A stretch of 64,000 nt of DNA. It comes from Geodermatophilus ruber (GTDB lineage Bacteria > Actinomycetota > Actinomycetes > Mycobacteriales > Geodermatophilaceae). The stretch covers positions 1 to 64,000 of the forward strand of contig NZ_FOSW01000001.1 in assembly GCF_900114385.1 (NCBI RefSeq). The letters run 5' to 3'. Positions 31,259-41,628 of the stretch are shown here, piece by piece (positions within the stretch are counted from its first letter, which is position 1; each line of letters starts with the position of its first letter). The position numbers and the translations under genes are program-made. Below the pieces are notes generated by a model. That model was given only the letters and a program-made list of their open reading frames with translations, was not told the origin of the DNA and made no database searches.

Positions 31259-31939
31259 ATGACCGCCACCCTGCTGCTCGTCCACGGCGCCTGGCACGGC
31301 TCCTGGTGCTGGGAGCCGCTGATCGACGCCCTCGACGGTGTGCCGGTCCGGACGGTGGACCTCCCCAGCGTGGGCAGCGACCCCGGCGCACTGGGTTCCC
31401 TGGACGACGACGCGCAGACGGTCCGCGGCGCCCTGGCCGACATCGAGGGGCCGGTGGTCGTCCTGGGGCACTCCTACGGGGGCATCCCGATCACCGAGGC
31501 AGCCACGGCCGAGGCCGGTGTCGCGCACCTGGTGTACCTGTGCGCCTTCCAGCTCGACGTCGGCGACTCGCTGGTGGGCAGCCTCGGCGGGGAGGTGCCG
31601 CCGTGGCAGGACGTGCAGGAGACCCACGTCCGGGTCACCACCCCCGAGCCGGTCTTCTACAACGGGGTGGACCCCGAGCTGACCGAGCGAGCGGTGAGCC
31701 GTCTCGGGCTGCACTCGGTCAGCGCGCTCACCCAGCCGCTCAGCCGCGCCGCCTGGACCGAACTGCCCAGCACCTACATCGTGTGCGAGCAGGACCAGGC
31801 GATCCCCGTCGTCGCCCAGGAGGCGATGGCGCAGCGCGCCGGGGAGGTGCTGCGGCTGGACGCCGGGCACTCGCCGTTCCTGTCCCAGCCGAAGGAGCTC
31901 GCCGCGCTGCTGCGGCCGATCCTCGACCGGGCCGGCTGA
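31259..31939 (+). CDS. Alpha/beta-hydrolase inserted between tsaB and tsaE
   Basis: A 226-residue esterase-like protein. ATG 31259 has a GGAGAGG site. The opening LLLVHGAWHGSWCWEPLIDAL, the nucleophile elbow GHSYGG and the final His in LDAGHSPFLSQP match the pyrethroid-hydrolase/EstA type. The likely acid is in VCEQDQAIP. It lies on the opposite strand to its neighbours, within a cluster otherwise conserved in mycobacteria, so it is a local insertion. The substrate is unknown. Confidence 0.88.
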   Translation: MTATLLLVHGAWHGSWCWEPLIDALDGVPVRTVDLPSVGSDPGALGSLDDDAQTVRGALADIEGPVVVLGHSYGGIPITEAATAEAGVAHLVYLCAFQLDVGDSLVGSLGGEVPPWQDVQETHVRVTTPEPVFYNGVDPELTERAVSRLGLHSVSALTQPLSRAAWTELPSTYIVCEQDQAIPVVAQEAMAQRAGEVLRLDAGHSPFLSQPKELAALLRPILDRAG

Positions 31940-31946
31940 CCCCGGT

Positions 31947-32396
31947 TCAGCCGGACAGGCGCTGCTCCCAGCCGGGCCCGTGCGGCACGAGCAGCGCCGT
32001 CCGGACGTCGTCGTCGCGCCGCTCCAGCCGCACCTCGAGGTGCTCGTCGGCGAGCTGCTCGACCAGGCCCTGCCCCCACTCCACGATGGTGACCGACTCC
32101 TCGGTGGAGGCGTCCAGGTCGAGGTCCTCGACATCGGCGACGCCGCCCAGCCGGTAGGCGTCGACGTGCACCAGCGGCACCCGCCCGCCGCGGTGCACCC
32201 GGGCGATCACGAAGGTCGGTGAGGTCACCGCCTCCCGCACGCCCAACCCGGCACCGAGGCCCTGGGTGAAGGCGGTCTTGCCCGCGCCCAGCGGGCCCAC
32301 CAGGACGACGAGGTCACCGGCGCGGACGACCTCGGCCAGCGCGGCGCCGAGGGCGCGGGTGTCCTCCGGGGTCGGCAGCACGTGCTCGCGCTTCAC
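31947..32396 (-). CDS. tsaE: tRNA t6A ATPase TsaE
   Basis: A 149-residue P-loop ATPase that cycles the TsaB-TsaD complex. Walker A is GPLGAGKTAFTQGL, SPTFVI follows, and the Walker B-like part is VHVDAYRL. GTG 32396 overlaps the stop of the uracil-DNA glycosylase gene (GTGA). It is convergent with the hydrolase; only seven bases separate their stops. Confidence 0.93.
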   Translation of the reverse strand: MKREHVLPTPEDTRALGAALAEVVRAGDLVVLVGPLGAGKTAFTQGLGAGLGVREAVTSPTFVIARVHRGGRVPLVHVDAYRLGGVADVEDLDLDASTEESVTIVEWGQGLVEQLADEHLEVRLERRDDDVRTALLVPHGPGWEQRLSG

Positions 32397-33016
32397 GGCA
32401 GGCTCTCCGCCACGGCCCTCAGGTCGGCCAGCAGCCCGGCCCGCGGTGCCCCGTTCGGGCCGAACCGGAGCGCCGCCGACGGGTGGTAGGTGGCCCACAC
32501 GGCGCGGCCGTCGACCTCGTGCGCCCGGCCGCGGACCGCGGCGAGCGTGATGCGGCGGCCGAGGAACCACTTGGCCGCCGACAGGCCCAGCGCCACCACC
32601 ACCGGCGGGTCGAGCAGCTCCAGCTGGCGGCGCAGCCAGCCGCTGCAGCGGGCGACCTCGGAGGCCTTGGGCGTCCGGTTGCCCGGCGGCCGGCACTTCA
32701 CCACGTTGAGCACCGCGGCGTGCCCGCGGTCCAGCCCGGCCTCGGCCAGAAGCTCGTCGAGCAGCGCCCCCGACCGGCCCACGAACGGCCGGCCGGTGGC
32801 GTCCTCCTGCGCACCCGGCGCCTCGCCGACCAGCGCGAACCGCGCCCGCCCGCCGGCCGGGACGTCACCGACGACGACGTGCCGGCGGGTGGCGGCCAGC
32901 TCCGGGCAGGCGACGCAGGACCGGGCGGCCGCAGCGAGCGTCGGCCAGTCCGGGGCCGCGGCGGCGATCCGGGCAACTTCCTCGGCGGAGGCGCCGACGC
33001 CGGGGGAACGGGTCAC
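32393..33016 (-). CDS. Family 4-type uracil-DNA glycosylase (4Fe-4S)
   Basis: A 207-residue DNA repair glycosylase. Motif 1 is VGEAPGAQEDATGRPFVGRSG and motif 3 is TYHPSAAL. Four cysteines (SCVACPEL, KCRPPGNR and, 16 residues on, RCSGW) fit the iron-sulfur cluster of family 4. It removes uracil from DNA, which matters in a high-GC genome prone to cytosine deamination. GTG 33016 and the stop both overlap the neighbouring genes by four bases. Confidence 0.9.
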   Translation of the reverse strand: MTRSPGVGASAEEVARIAAAAPDWPTLAAAARSCVACPELAATRRHVVVGDVPAGGRARFALVGEAPGAQEDATGRPFVGRSGALLDELLAEAGLDRGHAAVLNVVKCRPPGNRTPKASEVARCSGWLRRQLELLDPPVVVALGLSAAKWFLGRRITLAAVRGRAHEVDGRAVWATYHPSAALRFGPNGAPRAGLLADLRAVAESLP

Positions 33017-34182
33017 CGGCCCACCAGGGCCGGGAGCCGGGCAGCCACCCCGCGGAGCAGGGCCGACAGCGCCGCGGTGACCTCCTCGGGCTTCTCGAGC
33101 AGCACCATGTGGCCGGCGTCGGGGACGACGACGTACTCGCAGCCGGGCAGGCGCTCCGCGATGCGCTCGCTGTGCGCGGGCGGGATGAGCCTGTCCGCGT
33201 CGCCGGTGAGCACCAGGGTGGGGATCCGCCGCAGCGGCTCCAGCGCGCCGGTGTGGTCCAGGCCGGCCAGCGCCGGGTAGAACTCGGCGATGACGTCCAC
33301 CGGCGTGCCGGCGATCATCGAGTCGACGTAGCGGCCGAGCGCCGGATCGACGTCGGTGGAGGCGAACGACAGCGACCAGGTCACTGACGAGATCAGCTCG
33401 GCGGCCAGCCGGCGGGTCCGCTCGGCCAGCCCCGGACGGCGCCGCATGGTGAACGCCGCGATCGGCAGCACCGCCGCCCGCAGCCGGGTGAGCAGCTCCG
33501 GCATGCCGAAGTCCAGCTCGGCGAGGTTGCCGCTGGAGGTGGACAGCAGGGCGGTGGCGACCACCCGGGAGCCGAACAGCTCGGGCCGCAGGGCGGCCAG
33601 GGCCATGATCGTCATCCCGCCCATCGAGTGCCCGGCGAGCACGATGGGGCCTCGGGGCACCCGGGTCTCGAGAACCGTCGCCAGGTCGCGGGCCAGCTGC
33701 TCCATCGTGGCGTTCGCGGCGCTGCCGCGGCCGGAGGCGCCGTGGCCGCGGTGGTCGTAGAAGACCAGCCGCGCCGTGGGCCGGGAGCCGTTGGCGGTGG
33801 CGAGCGCGGTGGCCAGCGCGCGCCGCTGGAACGTCCACGACGCCATCGACAGCGTGTAGCCGTGCACGAAGACGACGGTCAGCGGCGCGTCGAGCGGGCC
33901 GATCTCCTCCACGGCCAGCTGCACGCCGTCATCGGCGTGCACCACCGTCGTCCGGTCGGCGCGGCGGGAGGCGTGGCCGAGCGGGTCCTCCTCGCGGAGC
34001 TCGGCGTCCGACCGGCCCGGAGGGAGTCCGGCGGCCGAGCCCAGCCGCTCGGCACCGACCCGGCGGGCCGCCGCCCGGCTGACCGCGACGCCGACCGCCG
34101 TGCCCGCGGCGGCCAGCCCGACGACGGCGCCCACGATCCCGGCCCGAGGGCGGGCGCGGCCCCCGGGCGTGCGCCCCGCCAT
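33013..34182 (-). CDS. Alpha/beta-hydrolase with N-terminal membrane anchor
   Basis: A 389-residue protein. ATG 34182 overlaps the alr stop (TGATG). A signal-anchor-like helix lies near residues 14-40 (AGIVGAVVGLAAAGTAVGVAV). The hydrolase fold has VVFVHGYTLSMASW, YDHRGHGASG, the nucleophile elbow AGHSMGGM, a TGDADRLIP acid and the His in DAGHMVLLE. A protein of this type often lies between alr and tsaE in actinobacteria. The substrate is unknown. Confidence 0.88.
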   Translation of the reverse strand: MAGRTPGGRARPRAGIVGAVVGLAAAGTAVGVAVSRAAARRVGAERLGSAAGLPPGRSDAELREEDPLGHASRRADRTTVVHADDGVQLAVEEIGPLDAPLTVVFVHGYTLSMASWTFQRRALATALATANGSRPTARLVFYDHRGHGASGRGSAANATMEQLARDLATVLETRVPRGPIVLAGHSMGGMTIMALAALRPELFGSRVVATALLSTSSGNLAELDFGMPELLTRLRAAVLPIAAFTMRRRPGLAERTRRLAAELISSVTWSLSFASTDVDPALGRYVDSMIAGTPVDVIAEFYPALAGLDHTGALEPLRRIPTLVLTGDADRLIPPAHSERIAERLPGCEYVVVPDAGHMVLLEKPEEVTAALSALLRGVAARLPALVGR

Positions 34183-35318
34183 CAGACCGCCCCGGCCGAG
34201 CCCACGTGCCGGCGCACGAAGCGCCCGCCGATCCGGCTCACGAGCTCGTAGTGGATGGTGTCGACCGCGTCGGCCCACTGCTGTGCGGTGGGCTCGCCGT
34301 CGGTGCCCGGACCCCACAGCACCACGGGGTCACCGGGCGCCACGGGCGCGTCGCCGACGTCGAGGACGAACTGGTCCATGCAGACCCGGCCGGCGATGAC
34401 CCGCTGCCGCCCGCCGGCCAGGACCGGCGCCCGGTTCCCGCCGGCGCGCGGCACCCCGTCGGCGTAGCCGACCGGCACCACGGCCAGGGTCGTCTCCGCC
34501 TGCGGGACGTAGGTGTGGCCGTAGGAGACGCCGACGCCGGCGGGCACCCGCTTGGTGTGCATCACCCGCGCCTGCACGGTCATCGCCGGGCGGAGGCCGT
34601 GGACCGCGGGGTCCCCGCCCAGGGGGTCCAGCCCGTAGAGGGCGACGCCGGGGCGGACCATGTCGAACCAGGTGTCCGGCAGGGCCACGGTGGCCGCGGA
34701 GTTGGCCAGGTGCCGGCGGGCCTCGGTGAGGCCCGCCTCGCGGGCGACGGTCACCGCCTGCTCGAAGACGCCGACCTGCAGGCCGATCGTCGGGTGGGTG
34801 GGCGCGTCGGCGTAGGCCAGGTGGCTCCACAGGCCGACCACCTCCACCGCGCCGTCGGCCTGGGCGCGGGCCGCGGCGGCGACCAGCGCGGGCCACTCCT
34901 CCGGCGTCGCCCCGCCCCGGGAGAGCCCGGTGTCGATCTTCAGGTGCAGGCGGGCGGTCCGGCCGGTGGCCCGGGCGGCGGCGACGACCTCCGCCAGCCC
35001 CCACACGGCGTTGACCGAGAGCTCCACGTCGGCGGCCAGCGCGGCCGCGAAGTCCTCCCCCGGCCCGTTGAGCCAGGCCAGCACGGGCGCGGTGACGCCG
35101 GCGGCGCGCAGCGCGAGGGCCTCCTCGATGACGGCGACGCCGAGCGCATCGGCGCCGCCGGCCAGCGCGGCCCGCGCCGCCGGGACCATGCCGTGGCCGT
35201 AGCCGTCGGCCTTGACCACCGCCATCAGCGGCCGCCCGACCCGCCCGCGCAGCACCGCCGTGTTGGCGGCGATGGCGTCCAGGTCGACGACCACCTCCGC
35301 CCGATGTCCGTTCGTCAC
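34182..35318 (-). CDS. alr: Alanine racemase
   Basis: A 378-residue PLP enzyme making D-alanine for peptidoglycan. The PLP lysine is in AVVKADGYGHG. The catalytic Tyr of the second half is in VSYGHTYVP, and RVCMDQFVLDVG is typical. GTG 35318 overlaps the nnr stop (GTGA). It belongs to a chain acpS-nnr-alr-hydrolase-udg-tsaE in which every junction overlaps by one to four bases. Confidence 0.95.
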   Translation of the reverse strand: MTNGHRAEVVVDLDAIAANTAVLRGRVGRPLMAVVKADGYGHGMVPAARAALAGGADALGVAVIEEALALRAAGVTAPVLAWLNGPGEDFAAALAADVELSVNAVWGLAEVVAAARATGRTARLHLKIDTGLSRGGATPEEWPALVAAAARAQADGAVEVVGLWSHLAYADAPTHPTIGLQVGVFEQAVTVAREAGLTEARRHLANSAATVALPDTWFDMVRPGVALYGLDPLGGDPAVHGLRPAMTVQARVMHTKRVPAGVGVSYGHTYVPQAETTLAVVPVGYADGVPRAGGNRAPVLAGGRQRVIAGRVCMDQFVLDVGDAPVAPGDPVVLWGPGTDGEPTAQQWADAVDTIHYELVSRIGGRFVRRHVGSAGAV

Positions 35319-36778
35319 GCCCCCGAGTCTCCCAGGCCGCCGGTCGGCGCCCGGTACAGGCGGGCCAGTGTCCCGGGAAGCCAGCGGACCAGGTCGCCGG
35401 CGATCAACGGGCCCCGCTCGTCGGCCAGCTGCCCGGTGCGCCCGTGCACGTGCGCGGCCACCGCGGCCGCCTCGACCGCCGGCAGCCCCATGGCCAGCAA
35501 CGCGCCGCCGATGCCGGAGAGCACGTCGCCGGTGCCCGCGGTGGCCAGCCACGGGGTGCCCGTGCCGTTGACGAAGGCGGTCCCGTCCGCGTCGGCGACC
35601 ACCGTGGCGTCGCCCTTGAGCAGGACGACGGCGCCGAGTGCGGCGGCCAGCCGGCGGGCCGCCCCGACCCGGTCGGGCCCGACCTCCTGCCCGAAGCGGG
35701 CGAACTCGCGGTCGTGCGGGGTGAGCACGGTCGGCGCCCGCCGGTCGCGGACCAGCGCCGGCTCGCGGGCGGCCAGCGTCAGCGCGTCGGCGTCCACCAG
35801 CACCGGCAGGTCGGTGGCCAGCACCTCGGCCAGCACGCCCGCCGCGGCGTCGTCGGTACCCATGCCCGGTCCGACCACCCAGGCCTGCACCCGGCCGGCG
35901 TCCCCGGGCCGGCCGGCGGTGACGATCGCCTCCGGCCAGGCCGCCCGCACGCCGTCGGCCGCCGTCCCGGCGTAGCGGACCAGCCCCGGCCGGGTCCGCA
36001 GCGCCGCCCCGGTGCACAGGACGGCCGCCCCCGGGTACGTCGAGGAGCCGGCGACGACGCCGGTGACGCCCCGGGAGTACTTGTCGTCCTCCGGCGTCGG
36101 CGGCGGGATCCGTGCGGCGGCGTCGGCGTCGGTGAGCTGCCGCGTGCGCGGCGGCGGCAGGTGCTCGCCGAGGCCGATGTCGACGAGGTGGACCACCCCG
36201 GCGTGGTGGCGGCCCTCCCCCACCGCCAGGCCGACCTTGACCGCGCCGAAGGTGACCGTGTGCTGCGCCGGGAAGGCCGCGCCGGGCACGGCCCCGGTGC
36301 TCGCGTCCACACCGCTGGGGACGTCGACGGCGACCCGCAGGCCCGGACCGGCGACGGCCTGCGCGACGAGCGCGGCGGCCGGCGGGCGCAGCCCCCCGGT
36401 GCCGCCGATGCCGACGATGCCGTCGAGCACCAGGTCGGCCCGGTCCAGCCCGGTCGGCCCCTCGGTTCCCGCGATGCGGCCGCCCGCCGCGCGCAGGGCG
36501 GCCAGCCCGGCCGGGTGCGCCCGGTCGGGGTCGAGCAGGACCGCGGTGACCCGTGCGCCGCGGCGGCCGAGGTGGGCGCCGGCGAAGAGCGCGTCGCCGC
36601 CGTTGTTGCCGGCACCGACCAGCACGGTGACCCGCACCCCGACGGCGCGGCCGAGCAGCCGCAGGCAGACCGTCGCCAGCCCGGTGGCGGCCCGCTGCAT
36701 GAGGGCCCCCTCGCGGGTCCGCGTCAGCAGGACCGCCTCCGCCGCCCGCACCTCGGCGGCGGTGTACAGGCCGATCAT
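35315..36778 (-). CDS. nnr: Bifunctional NAD(P)H-hydrate epimerase/ADP-dependent dehydratase
   Basis: A 487-residue metabolite-repair enzyme that restores damaged NAD(P)H hydrates. The YjeF N-terminal epimerase domain (residues 1 to about 205) has [14 protein letters not shown]. The C-terminal ribokinase-like dehydratase has [33 protein letters not shown] and [17 protein letters not shown] 36778 overlaps the acpS stop (ATGA). Confidence 0.95.
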   Translation of the reverse strand: MIGLYTAAEVRAAEAVLLTRTREGALMQRAATGLATVCLRLLGRAVGVRVTVLVGAGNNGGDALFAGAHLGRRGARVTAVLLDPDRAHPAGLAALRAAGGRIAGTEGPTGLDRADLVLDGIVGIGGTGGLRPPAAALVAQAVAGPGLRVAVDVPSGVDASTGAVPGAAFPAQHTVTFGAVKVGLAVGEGRHHAGVVHLVDIGLGEHLPPPRTRQLTDADAAARIPPPTPEDDKYSRGVTGVVAGSSTYPGAAVLCTGAALRTRPGLVRYAGTAADGVRAAWPEAIVTAGRPGDAGRVQAWVVGPGMGTDDAAAGVLAEVLATDLPVLVDADALTLAAREPALVRDRRAPTVLTPHDREFARFGQEVGPDRVGAARRLAAALGAVVLLKGDATVVADADGTAFVNGTGTPWLATAGTGDVLSGIGGALLAMGLPAVEAAAVAAHVHGRTGQLADERGPLIAGDLVRWLPGTLARLYRAPTGGLGDSGA

Positions 36779-37167
36779 GCGGTCGGGTCCTGCCGGGCGA
36801 GCCCCTCGGCGATGACCACGGCCGAGGCGATGCCGCCGTCGTGGCTCAGCGACAGGTGCCAGGACGTGATCCCCAGCTGCGCCGCCCGCCCGGCGACCGT
36901 GCCGCGGACCTGCAGGTGCGGGCGGCCGTTCTCGCTGGTGACCACCTCGGCGTCGTGCCAGCGCAGGTCGCCAGGAGCGCCGAGGGCCTTCACCAGCGCC
37001 TCCTTGGCGGCGAACCGGGCGGCCAGGGACTCACCCGTGCGGGGGGCGCCGGACGGCGTCCGCTGCTCGGCCGCGGTGAACAGCCGGTCGCGCAGCGCCG
37101 GAGTGCGGGTGAGCGACTCGGCGAACCGCTGCACGGGCACGACGTCGATCCCGACCCCGATGATCAC
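36775..37167 (-). CDS. acpS: Holo-[acyl-carrier-protein] synthase
   Basis: A 130-residue phosphopantetheinyl transferase that activates acyl carrier protein. GTG 37167 directly precedes [14 protein letters not shown], the conserved start with the metal-binding Asp. [15 protein letters not shown] holds the second metal site. It heads the coupled acpS-nnr-alr chain. The 175 bases up to glmS contain no convincing gene. Confidence 0.95.
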   Translation of the reverse strand: MIIGVGIDVVPVQRFAESLTRTPALRDRLFTAAEQRTPSGAPRTGESLAARFAAKEALVKALGAPGDLRWHDAEVVTSENGRPHLQVRGTVAGRAAQLGITSWHLSLSHDGGIASAVVIAEGLARQDPTA

Positions 37168-37342
37168 CCGCTCAGTCTGCCCTGGCCGGGCACCGCCCGG
37201 GTCAGGCCGGGCGCTCCAGCTCCTCGAGGAAGCCGCGGACGGCCGCGGTGACACCCCGCTCATCGCCATGGACGGACGTTGCCATGCGCAACCAGCGAGC
37301 AGGCGGCGGCCGGGTCAGCGGGGCCCGGTGCTCACGGCACCG

Positions 37343-39205
37343 TCACTCGACGGTGACGCTCTTCGCGAGGTTGCGCGGCTGGTCGACGTCGAAGCCGCGG
37401 GTGTCGGCGATCTCGCAGGCCAGGATCTGCAGCGGCACCGTGGTCACCACGGGCGTGAGCAGGGTCGACGTGCGCGGCACGCGGATGAGGTGGTCGGCGT
37501 AGGGGACGACGGCCTCGTCGCCCTCCTCGGCGATCACGATGGTCCGCGCCCCCCGGGCCCGGACCTCCTGGATGTTGGAGACCACCTTGCTGTGCAGCAC
37601 GCTGCGGCCCCGCGGCGACGGGACGACGACGACCACCGGGGTGCCCTCGTCGATGACCGCGATCGGCCCGTGCTTGAGCTCGCCGGCGGCGAAGCCCTCG
37701 GCGTGGATGTAGGCCAGCTCCTTGAGCTTGAGCGCGCCCTCGAGCGCCACGGGGAAGCCCACGTGCCGGCCGAGGAACAGGATCGTGCCGGCGTCGGCCA
37801 GGGAGCGGCCGAGCTCCCGCACCGGCTCCATCTGGGTGAGCACCCGCGCCACCGCGTCGGGCAGCTGGCGCAGCTCGTCGACGATCGCGGCGACCTCGTC
37901 GACGTACTTGACGCCGCGGACCTGGGCGAGGAAGAGGCCGACCAGGTAGCAGGCGACGATCTGCGCCAGGAAGCTCTTGGTCGAGGCGACGGCGATCTCC
38001 GGGCCGGCGTGGGTGTAGAGCACCGCGTCGGACTCGCGCGGGATGGTCGAACCGTTCACGTTGCAGATCGCCAGCACGCGGGCCTTCTGGTCCTTGGCGT
38101 GCCGCAGCGCCATCAGCGTGTCCATCGTCTCGCCGGACTGGCTGATGACCACCACCAGCGTGGAGCGGTCGAGCACCGGGTCGCGGTAGCGGAACTCGCT
38201 GGCCACCTCGACCTCGACCGGGATGCGGGTCCAGTGCTCGATGGCGTACTTGGCGATCAGCCCGGCATGGAACGAGGTACCGCAGGAGACGACGAAGATC
38301 TTGTCGATGTCGCGCAGCTCCTGGTCGGAGAGGCGCACCTCGTCGAGGACCAGTTCGCCGTCGTCGCCCAGCCGGCCGAGCAGGGTGTCGGCGATCGCCT
38401 GGGGCTGCTCGGCGATCTCCTTGAGCATGAACCAGTCGTGGCCGCCCTTCTCGGCGGCCTCGGCGTCCCAGTCGACGGTGAACGCCTTCGGCTCCACCGG
38501 GGTGCCGGCGAAGTCGGTGACGGTGAGCCCGCGCTGCCGGTCGATCTCGACGACCTGGTCCTGCCCGAGCTCGCGGGCCTCGCGGGTGTGCGCGATGAAC
38601 GCGGCGACGTCGGAGCCCAGGAAGTACTCGCCGTCCCCGACCCCGACCACCAGGGGGCTGTTGCGCCGGGACGCGACGAGGGTGTCGGGCTCGGCGACGT
38701 GCGAGGCCACCAGGGTGAAGGCGCCCTCGAGTCGGCGGCTGACCGCGCGCATCGCCTCGGCCAGCCGGCCGGGACCCTCCGGCGTCCGGGTGTACTCGGC
38801 GGCGAGCAGGTGGGCCACGACCTCGGTGTCGGTCTCGGAGGCGAACTCGACCCCGGCCGCCTCGCACTCGCCGCGCAGCGCGGCGAAGTTCTCGATGATC
38901 CCGTTGTGGATCACCGCCACCGAGCCGTCCGCGGACAGGTGCGGGTGGGCGTTGCGGTCGGTGGGCCCGCCGTGGGTCGCCCACCTGGTGTGGCCGATGC
39001 CGATGGTCGCCTCGGGCAGCGGCTGCTCGGCGAGCACCTTCTCCAGGTTGGCCAGCTTGCCGGCCCGCTTGGCCGTGGCCATCCCCTCACCGGTGAGGAC
39101 GGCGACTCCCGCCGAGTCGTATCCCCGGTACTCCAGCCGGCGCAGACCCTCCAGGACGACGTCCCGGGCGTTCTGCGGGCCGACGTAACCCACGATGCCG
39201 CACAT
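37343..39205 (-). CDS. glmS: Glutamine-fructose-6-phosphate aminotransferase (isomerizing)
   Basis: A 620-residue enzyme making glucosamine-6-phosphate, the first step to UDP-GlcNAc. ATG 39205 exposes the catalytic Cys as residue 2 (MCGIVGYVG). The glutaminase domain (1-235) also has RWATHGGP. Two SIS domains follow, with SCGTSFHAGLIAKY, ISQSGETMDTL and the C-terminal PRNLAKSVTVE. The gene order glmM-glmS is shared with many actinobacteria. Confidence 0.97.
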   Translation of the reverse strand: MCGIVGYVGPQNARDVVLEGLRRLEYRGYDSAGVAVLTGEGMATAKRAGKLANLEKVLAEQPLPEATIGIGHTRWATHGGPTDRNAHPHLSADGSVAVIHNGIIENFAALRGECEAAGVEFASETDTEVVAHLLAAEYTRTPEGPGRLAEAMRAVSRRLEGAFTLVASHVAEPDTLVASRRNSPLVVGVGDGEYFLGSDVAAFIAHTREARELGQDQVVEIDRQRGLTVTDFAGTPVEPKAFTVDWDAEAAEKGGHDWFMLKEIAEQPQAIADTLLGRLGDDGELVLDEVRLSDQELRDIDKIFVVSCGTSFHAGLIAKYAIEHWTRIPVEVEVASEFRYRDPVLDRSTLVVVISQSGETMDTLMALRHAKDQKARVLAICNVNGSTIPRESDAVLYTHAGPEIAVASTKSFLAQIVACYLVGLFLAQVRGVKYVDEVAAIVDELRQLPDAVARVLTQMEPVRELGRSLADAGTILFLGRHVGFPVALEGALKLKELAYIHAEGFAAGELKHGPIAVIDEGTPVVVVVPSPRGRSVLHSKVVSNIQEVRARGARTIVIAEEGDEAVVPYADHLIRVPRTSTLLTPVVTTVPLQILACEIADTRGFDVDQPRNLAKSVTVE

Positions 39206-39263
39206 TTCACCGAGGGTACCGGGGGCAGCAGGACCGACCGGCCCTTGTCGCGAGACGCTCGCC

Positions 39264-40607
39264 TCAGTTGCAGGCGGCCACGACGTCGGCCAGCCGCTTG
39301 GCCACCTGGTCGGCCAGCTCCTGGGTGGGTGCTTCGACCATGACCCGCACCAGCTGCTCGGTGCCGGAGGGGCGCAGCAGCACTCGGCCGTCGTCCCCGA
39401 GCTCGGCCTCGCAGGCGTTGACCGCGTCGGCCACCGACTCGCTCTCGACCACGGCCAGCCGGTCGCGCACCGGCACGTTGACCAGCGTCTGCGGCAGCCG
39501 CTGCACCACCGAGGCGAGCTCGGCGAGCGACGCCCCGGTCGCACCCATCCGCGACAGCAGCGACAGCCCGGTCAGCAGGCCGTCGCCGGTGGTGGCGTGG
39601 TCGAGGAACACCAGGTGGCCGCTCTGCTCGCCGCCCAGGCTCAGCCCGCGGGCCCGCAGCGCCTCGAGCACGTACCGGTCGCCGACGGCGGTGGTGTGCA
39701 CCGCGATTCCGGCGTCGCGCATCGCGTGGTGGAAACCCAGGTTGCTCATCACCGTGGCGACCACGGTGTCCCCGGCCAGCTCGCCGCGCTCCTTGAGGGC
39801 CAGCGCGCACACGGCCAGGATCGCGTCGCCGTCGACCGGGTCCCCGGCGGCGGTCACCGCGAGGCAGCGGTCGGCGTCGCCGTCGTGAGCGATGCCGAGG
39901 TCGGCACCGTGCGCCCGCACGGCCTCGGTGAGCGGGCCGAGGTGGGTGGAGCCGATGCCGTCGTTGATGTTCCAGCCGTCGGGCTCGCCACCGATGACGT
40001 GCACGGTCGCGCCGGCCCGGCGGTAGACCTCCGGTGCGCACACGGCGGCCGAGCCGTGCGCGCAGTCGACCACGAGGGTGAGGCCGGACAGCGGCTGCGG
40101 CACCGTCGACAGCAGGTGCTCGATGTAGGTCTCGGCGGCGGCGGGGAGATCACGCACGCGGCCGATGTCGGCACCGGTCGGGCGGGGCCCGCCCGGGCCG
40201 CCTGCGGTGACGGCCTGCTCGATCGCGGCCTCGACGGCGTCGGGCAGCTTGTGCCCGCCGCGGCTGAACAACTTGATGCCGTTGTCCGGCATCGGGTTGT
40301 GGCTGGCGGAGATCATCACGCCGAGATCCGCGCCGGTCTGCCCGGTCAGGTGCGCGACCGCCGGGGTGGGCAGCACCCCGGCCCGCAGCACCTCGGCACC
40401 GGCGCTCGCGAGACCCGCCACGACGGCGGCCTCGAGCATCTCCCCGCTGGCGCGGGGGTCGCGGCCGACGACCGCGACGGGACGCGAGGTCCCGTCGCGG
40501 TCGGCGAGCACGCCGGCGGCAGCACGTGCCACCGAGAGGGCCAACTCCGGCGTGAGGTCGGCGTTGGCCCGACCCCGGACGCCGTCGGTCCCGAAGAGGC
40601 GACCCAC
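39264..40607 (-). CDS. glmM: Phosphoglucosamine mutase
   Basis: A 447-residue enzyme converting glucosamine-6-phosphate to the 1-phosphate. The phosphoserine is Ser102 in [15 protein letters not shown]. The metal loop DGDADRC and the sugar-binding GGEQSGH are present, and the phosphate-binding [12 protein letters not shown] is near the end. It lies 11 bases downstream of rpsI and upstream of glmS. Confidence 0.97.
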   Translation of the reverse strand: MGRLFGTDGVRGRANADLTPELALSVARAAAGVLADRDGTSRPVAVVGRDPRASGEMLEAAVVAGLASAGAEVLRAGVLPTPAVAHLTGQTGADLGVMISASHNPMPDNGIKLFSRGGHKLPDAVEAAIEQAVTAGGPGGPRPTGADIGRVRDLPAAAETYIEHLLSTVPQPLSGLTLVVDCAHGSAAVCAPEVYRRAGATVHVIGGEPDGWNINDGIGSTHLGPLTEAVRAHGADLGIAHDGDADRCLAVTAAGDPVDGDAILAVCALALKERGELAGDTVVATVMSNLGFHHAMRDAGIAVHTTAVGDRYVLEALRARGLSLGGEQSGHLVFLDHATTGDGLLTGLSLLSRMGATGASLAELASVVQRLPQTLVNVPVRDRLAVVESESVADAVNACEAELGDDGRVLLRPSGTEQLVRVMVEAPTQELADQVAKRLADVVAACN

Positions 40608-40618
40608 GGGCGTACCGG

Positions 40619-41038
40619 TCAGCGCTTCGAGTACTGAGGCGCCTTGCGGGCCTTCTTGAGCCCGTACTTCTTGCGCTCGGTGACGCGGGCGTCACGGGTG
40701 AGGAAGCCGGCCTTCTTCAGGGCCGGGCGGTCGTCGGGCTCGACCTCGACGAGCGCGCGGGCGATCGCCAGGCGCAGCGCGCCGGCCTGCCCGCTGACGC
40801 CACCTCCGTGGAGGATGCCCACGACGTCGTACTGCTCGGCCTTCTCCAGGATCACGAACGGCTCACGGATGAGCTGCTGGTGCACCTTGTTGGGGAAGTA
40901 GTCCTCGATGGTGCGCCCGTTGAGCCGGAACTGGCCGGTGCCGGGCAGCAGCCGCACGCGGACGATGGCTTCCTTGCGGCGACCGACGGTCTGCACGGGA
41001 CGCCCGTCGGCGTCGGTCACGGTCAGTGCGCTGGTCAC
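40619..41038 (-). CDS. rpsI: 30S ribosomal protein S9 (uS9)
   Basis: A 139-residue protein of the 30S head whose C-terminal tail reaches the P-site t[21 protein letters not shown], the segment [14 protein letters not shown] and the end [12 protein letters not shown] are diagnostic. GTG 41038 overlaps the rplM stop (GTGA), an unusually tight coupling. The N-terminus is short compared with mycobacterial S9. Confidence 0.96.
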   Translation of the reverse strand: MTSALTVTDADGRPVQTVGRRKEAIVRVRLLPGTGQFRLNGRTIEDYFPNKVHQQLIREPFVILEKAEQYDVVGILHGGGVSGQAGALRLAIARALVEVEPDDRPALKKAGFLTRDARVTERKKYGLKKARKAPQYSKR

Positions 41039-41478
41039 TGGGCCACCTGCTTGATCTCGTAGGTCTGGGGCTGCTGCGCGGCATGCGGGTGCTCGGGCCC
41101 GGCGTACACCTTCAGCTTCTTGAGCATCTGACGGCCCAGGCTGTTGTGCGGCAGCATCCCCTTGATCGCGCGCTCGATGACGCGGTCGGGGTGGGTGCGC
41201 AGCTGGTCGCCCACGGGGATCGTCTTCAGCCCGCCCGGGTGACCCGAGTGGCGGTAGGCCATCTTCGTGTCCCGCTTGGTGCCGGTCAGTGCCACCTTGC
41301 CGGCGTTGACGATGACGACGAAGTCGCCGACGTCCACGTGCGGGGCGTACTGGGGCTTGTGCTTGCCGCGAAGCAGGATCGCGGTCTGGCTGGCGAGTCG
41401 ACCGAGCACCACATCGGTGGCGTCGATGACGTGCCAGGCCCGGGCGACCTCGCCGGGCTTGGGGGTGTACGTGCGCAT
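41035..41478 (-). CDS. rplM: 50S ribosomal protein L13 (uL13)
   Basis: A 147-residue early-assembly 50S protein. [30 protein letters not shown] and [22 protein letters not shown] are family features. It leads the rplM-rpsI pair, with about 150 bases of leader that may hold its promoter. Nothing unusual. Confidence 0.97.
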   Translation of the reverse strand: MRTYTPKPGEVARAWHVIDATDVVLGRLASQTAILLRGKHKPQYAPHVDVGDFVVIVNAGKVALTGTKRDTKMAYRHSGHPGGLKTIPVGDQLRTHPDRVIERAIKGMLPHNSLGRQMLKKLKVYAGPEHPHAAQQPQTYEIKQVAQ

Positions 41479-41628
41479 GGCGCTCGTGTCCTCCGTCGTC
41501 GTGGGGAACGGCTGGTGGGATCGCCTCACCGAGCACGGGAGACGGTGCAGCACGCGCGGGCACCAGCCGGCTCCGCGCGCCAGCCGGACACGATACCAGC
41601 CGGGCCGCCGGGCCACCCCGACCGCGGA

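Noticed and set aside
37168-37342. Short minus-strand frame at 37202-37285 ([18 protein letters not shown], then FLEELERPA)
   Set aside because: 27 codons, no ribosome binding site seen and no recognised family; too weak to call.
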